From the NCBI GenBank assembly GCA_028280565.1, contig JANQLQ010000288.1:1-57194 (forward strand): 57,194 nt of DNA, read 5' to 3'. Of the stretch, positions 54,772-57,194 are shown in pieces. The notes beneath the pieces are model-generated. The model saw only the letters and a list, made by a program, of their open reading frames with translations. It searched no databases and was not told the DNA's origin. Positions within the stretch are counted from its first letter, which is position 1, and each line of letters begins with the position of its first letter. A program made the position numbers and the translations under genes. Origin of the DNA: Fulvivirga sp. (GTDB lineage: Bacteria > Bacteroidota > Bacteroidia > Cytophagales > Cyclobacteriaceae).

Positions 54772-55249
54772 CAAATCGTTTTCGTTTGTAACGAGAATAA
54801 CAGGGCCATCGAAGATGTAGTATGTAGCATTTGTAATGCGGTTTTTTACACAGCTTTTGACAAAGAATACCAAATCATAGAGCACCTCGCAAGACCAGGC
54901 GGTGAAAAAAGCGAGATCCCTCCAATGAACCCCTTTGTAGAAACCCGCTTTCCCATAGATCGAAGGCTCTATGCAACCCCATAGGCATTTAAGCGCATTT
55001 TTTATCTCATTATGGGTCATAGCGAGGTTTTCCCCATCTTCTAACAAAATAATATTCCTCCAATAGGCTTTAAAATAACTTCAAGCAAAATAAAATTTCC
55101 TCCCGGAGCTAATACCGGCCCGTGGCGCGTATTCCGTTTACGGCGGTTTTCCAGGTAGGCATAGGCACGGTCCCGCACCTGCCTGGCGCTGGAGTCATCG
55201 CTTTGCTCCCCGTTAATACTGGTCAGCGGTACGGCCATGTCATCCTTAG
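54772..55249. other. non-coding or decayed region
   Basis: No gene I can support lies here. Frames of 65-93 residues exist on both strands but overlap each other and show no recognised motif. A minus-strand frame starts MTHNEIKNALKCLWGC, which could be the remnant of a small protein gene. I see it as accessory, possibly decayed, sequence. Confidence 0.4.
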
Positions 55250-55319
55250 AACAGTCGTTTGGCTTCCCAGCCGGGAGGCCTTAAGGATAGTCGTCACTTG
55301 CGAAACGCAAGCGACTGTT
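55250..55319 (-). repeat. palindromic repeat family, copy 1
   Basis: The 70-bp element is bounded by AACAGTCG (55250-55257) and CGACTGTT (55312-55319). On the minus strand it reads AACAGTCGCT, a hairpin, then AGTGACGACTATCC and TTAAGGCCTCCCGGC. The same order occurs at 56811-56865 on the plus strand, and a shortened form at 56057-56088. Confidence 0.7.
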
Positions 55320-55403
55320 TTTAAGAGCCATTGAAGCAATATCCTTCATCAAAGTGATCCAAAAGTGTTGAATAATCGTTATTTTGTGCAAAAGGCAATT
55401 ATC

Positions 55404-55643
55404 ATGGGAGCAGCACAGCTTAAAGAAGAACTATATCAATACATAGAATCAGGGGATACTAAACTCATCAAAATGCTTTATGCAATAGCAAAAGAGTATT
55501 CCAGTGATGATTATGAACTAAGTGAAGCTCACAAAACTGAATTAGACAGTCGGCTAGAAAAATATGAAGCTGGTGAGATGCATTTTTCTTCCTGGGATAC
55601 TGTGAAAGAACGTATAAGAAAGCGTTCCAAGGATGCATTATAA
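55404..55643 (+). CDS. antitoxin, addiction-module component family
   Basis: The ATG at 55404 gives 79 residues starting MGAAQLKEELYQYIESGDTK. An ATG 39 bases earlier would add 13 residues unlike the family. The end has the typical ELDSRLEKYEAG...SSWDTVKERI pattern of short antitoxins. Its last 11 bases overlap the toxin start, the usual layout for a RelE/ParE pair. Confidence 0.85.
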   Translation: MGAAQLKEELYQYIESGDTKLIKMLYAIAKEYSSDDYELSEAHKTELDSRLEKYEAGEMHFSSWDTVKERIRKRSKDAL

Positions 55644-55935
55644 TTACCAGCTATCAAATGAAGCGGAATTAGATGTTGAAGATGGTTATTTATGGTATGA
55701 GCGTAAGCAGGAGGGATTGGGTAAATCCTTTTTGAAGATCCTTGACCAGGCCAAAGAGGCGACTACCAGGAATCCTAAAACTTATCGTATCCGCTGTAAA
55801 AAGAAAGTAAGGGCTTTTGTTATAAAACGTTTTCCATACATGATCCTCTATGTCATTCATGGGAAAGATATTGACGTGATATCGGTATTTAATACAAATC
55901 AACACCCGGGGAAGTGGAAAAAAAGAGTTCGTTGA
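55633..55935 (+). CDS. RelE/ParE-family toxin
   Basis: The 100 residues match the RelE/ParE fold: N-terminal YQLSNEAELDVEDGYLWYE, then a helix with GLGKSFLKILDQA, and the C-terminal strands IKRFPYMILYVIHG and DVISVFNTNQHPGKW. Whether it cleaves mRNA or poisons gyrase cannot be told. It overlaps its antitoxin gene by 11 bases. Confidence 0.88.
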   Translation: MHYNYQLSNEAELDVEDGYLWYERKQEGLGKSFLKILDQAKEATTRNPKTYRIRCKKKVRAFVIKRFPYMILYVIHGKDIDVISVFNTNQHPGKWKKRVR

Positions 55936-56056
55936 TTATCGTGTGTTGAAGGTCTTCCTCCCTGCAAAAGTAGCTCGGATCCTATAGTCGAGTAACCCCT
56001 ATCACTCGGTCCCCGGCCAGTAGAGGTATGATAACCAACCCAGCGCACTAGTGCAG

Positions 56057-56088
56057 CCGCTTCCCAGGGCCTACAGGATAGCTGTCAC
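56057..56088 (-). repeat. palindromic repeat family, shortened copy
   Basis: GCTTCCCAG-GGCCTACAGGATAGCTGTCAC matches GCTTCCCAG...GGCCTTAAGGATAGTCGTCAC of copy 1, with six bases missing. It ends 9 bases before the stop of the XRE gene. Confidence 0.5.
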
Positions 56089-56096
56089 CCCCCGTT

Positions 56097-56318
56097 TTAA
56101 CCTGGCAGAGCCATGTCTTGGCATACAAAATCCAGGATCTCGTGTGGGTTTACATCAAGTGCCAAGGATATCAAGTACAATTCTTCCACGGTCAGCTTTG
56201 TCGTTTTATTTAACGATAACTGGCTAAGCCTTTGTTTGCTAATGCCAGTTTTACGAGCTACCCCCGCCTTATTGATCGACTTTTTCTCAAAGTACTCTCC
56301 GAGCCGCGTCATCATCAT
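56097..56318 (-). CDS. small XRE-type helix-turn-helix regulator
   Basis: The 73 residues are a single Cro/CI-type domain: LGEYFEKKSINKAGVARKTG, then the recognition helix GISKQRLSQLS and ELYLISLALDVNPHEIL. Three ATGs in a row allow slightly different starts. TAGTTTTG (minus strand, 56342-56335) is an exact -7 promoter element just upstream. Its place in an accessory region suggests a control gene, but no partner is plain. Confidence 0.82.
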   Translation of the reverse strand: MMMTRLGEYFEKKSINKAGVARKTGISKQRLSQLSLNKTTKLTVEELYLISLALDVNPHEILDFVCQDMALPG

Positions 56319-56478
56319 GAATGATTGTTTGACACAAAACTAGAAATATTGCACTTATATAAATAAATTCTTTACTAGGATTATCTAAAATGATTAATAT
56401 CTTCTCGAGTGGGGACAGTAACAGTACCACGCATCGCCTTTTTAAAGGAGGAGGTGCGCAAACCCAAACCCTTTATCC

Positions 56479-56760
56479 ATGAAAAACATAAAAAAGAAAG
56501 ATCTCGAAAGCCTCTTTGAACATATTAATGGCATACACTTAGGCGACTACGCCACTGTAAGCCGTGACCTGAACCGGGCCGTCTATTACCTCCATTTCTT
56601 GGAAAAAGAAATGATCCCCACCCACGAGGTGCAGGATACCTGTTTTGCCTTGCACCAACTGGGCGAATGCTTCTATTGGGCTCACAGTGAGCGTCGGCTC
56701 CGTGAGCATGACCAGTATACCAAGAAGCTGGAAAAGATAAAGGCTATATTAGAGGAGTGA
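56479..56760 (+). CDS. small hypothetical protein
   Basis: The 93 residues are charged and helical (MKNIKKKDLESLFEHINGI; later LHQLGECFYWAHSERRLREHD). No family recognised. It is divergent from the XRE gene. A long AAAGGAGGAGG lies at 56444-56454, but 24 bases before the ATG, too far for a normal ribosome site. Confidence 0.65.
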   Translation: MKNIKKKDLESLFEHINGIHLGDYATVSRDLNRAVYYLHFLEKEMIPTHEVQDTCFALHQLGECFYWAHSERRLREHDQYTKKLEKIKAILEE

Positions 56761-56810
56761 AGTGTTTTTATCTATTGCCTTAAGAATAGTAGCTCAACTC
56801 TAGAAAAAGG

Positions 56811-56935
56811 AACAGTCGCTCGGCTCCACGGCCGAGTGACGACTATCCCTAGGCCTCCGGCCGGTGTAAGATTGATCACCCCGTACATTTGTACAAAAGC
56901 CGGCCAGGGATCTCAAGGATAACCGTTACTCTTGG
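56811..56935 (+). repeat. palindromic repeat family, copies 2 and 3
   Basis: AACAGTCGCT, a hairpin (CGGCTCCACGGCCG), AGTGACGACTATCC and CTAGGCCTCCGGCCGG (56811-56865) repeat the order of copy 1 in the opposite orientation. At 56901-56935 a looser match follows (CCGGCCAGGGATCTCAAGGA then TAACCGTTACTC), inverted relative to the first half. The whole can thus fold as a larger palindrome. Confidence 0.6.
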
Positions 56936-57194
56936 AACGTAATAGCCGTCAGTTTAAGGGAATGTATTAGGAGATAGGATTTAATAATTGCCAGGGAGTC
57001 TTTTATAGCTCCGAAGAGAGGATAGTATTTCACTGCGCGTGAGAAAAGGAACAAAAAACTATCCTTCTATCGTCTTTGCCCCAAAGGGACGCCTTAGGGA
57101 CGCCTCAATGCTATTAAGCTAAGGATTTCGGGATAACTGAGACAGGCTGAAGCGTGTTAGCAGTTGATGTAAATTTCAGAGGGGTTCTGCCCGA
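56936..57194. other. non-coding window end
   Basis: No gene seen. ATAGCCGTCAGTTTAA at 56942-56957 matches the end of the MITE-like element at 3612-3627 exactly. GGATAGT (57020-57026) and ACTATCC (57058-57064) form an inverted repeat, and AGGGACGCCT occurs twice (57085-57094, 57096-57105). Confidence 0.5.

Noticed and set aside
54724-54984. 86-residue plus-strand frame after the TlpA-like gene
   Set aside because: Its start lies across a perfect 14-bp-stem palindrome, a repeat and not coding sequence, and a competing minus-strand frame covers the same bases.
54766-55047. 93-residue minus-strand frame, considered as a GxxExxY-type remnant
   Set aside because: The start (MTHNEI) is suggestive, but the GPGLLESVYE core of that family is not found in any frame, so I cannot support the call.
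55041-55334. Frames of 65 (minus) and 70 (plus) residues
   Set aside because: They overlap on opposite strands and extend into a palindromic repeat.
56444-56454. AAAGGAGGAGG as the ribosome site for the gene at 56479
   Set aside because: It is 24 bases before the ATG, well outside working distance, and no alternative in-frame start lies closer.

Overview
The window looks like a chromosomal segment from a Bacteroidota bacterium of the Cytophagales type. The evidence is: promoters of the TTTG-N19-TAnnTTTG form (clearest before rpsT), few Shine-Dalgarno sites, a FtsZ ending in the NNKFLHDNVD-type tail, a Bacteroidota-style 348-residue ketol-acid reductoisomerase, an N-terminal lipobox lipoprotein, a TlpA-like lipoprotein, and DUF1684 and DUF4199-like proteins. 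MurE carries DNPRDEDP, so the peptidoglycan is predicted to contain meso-diaminopimelate. No rRNA, tRNA, phage, CRISPR array or intact transposase was seen.

Layout. 1-3.9 kb: a secreted protein with three tandem modules, a small membrane protein, a RidA-like protein, and several non-coding repeats including a MITE-like fold-back element. 3.9-15.8 kb (minus strand): a complete branched-chain amino acid block transcribed leuA-leuC-leuD-leuB-[leader peptide and attenuator]-ilvE-ilvD-ilvB-ilvN-ilvC-ilvA. A 24-residue Ile/Val-rich leader peptide, an antiterminator strand and a terminator lie between leuB and ilvE, and this is the best regulatory signal in the window. 15.9-30.8 kb: mixed housekeeping genes (thiL, A-type Fe-S carrier, aminopeptidase P, a subtilase, ABC-F, S1/P1-like nuclease or phospholipase, rpsT, radC) and a RES-Xre toxin-antitoxin pair with a palindromic operator.

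31-36 kb (plus strand): pheT, a coiled-coil protein, zapA, a structured intergenic region (possible 6S-like RNA) and rny. 36.2-52.2 kb (minus strand): a complete division and cell wall (dcw) cluster, mraZ-(S23-like protein)-rsmH-ftsL-ftsI-murE-mraY-murD-ftsW-murG-murC-ftsQ-ftsA-ftsZ. Three 10-bp-spaced AAAGTGGT boxes precede mraZ, and tandem terminators follow ftsZ. Two cluster genes, murD and murG, have no ATG, GTG or TTG that would give a full-length protein; the best-placed starts are ATC and ATA. 52.3-57.2 kb: a CoA-transferase, a TlpA-like lipoprotein, and then an accessory region with a RelE/ParE toxin-antitoxin pair, a small XRE regulator, an unknown small protein and a family of short palindromic repeats.

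I found no wholly new multi-gene system. The most promising items are the attenuator, the murD and murG starts, the S23-like gene inside the mraZ-rsmH pair, the MraZ operator, the structured RNA candidate between zapA and rny, and the repeat families.
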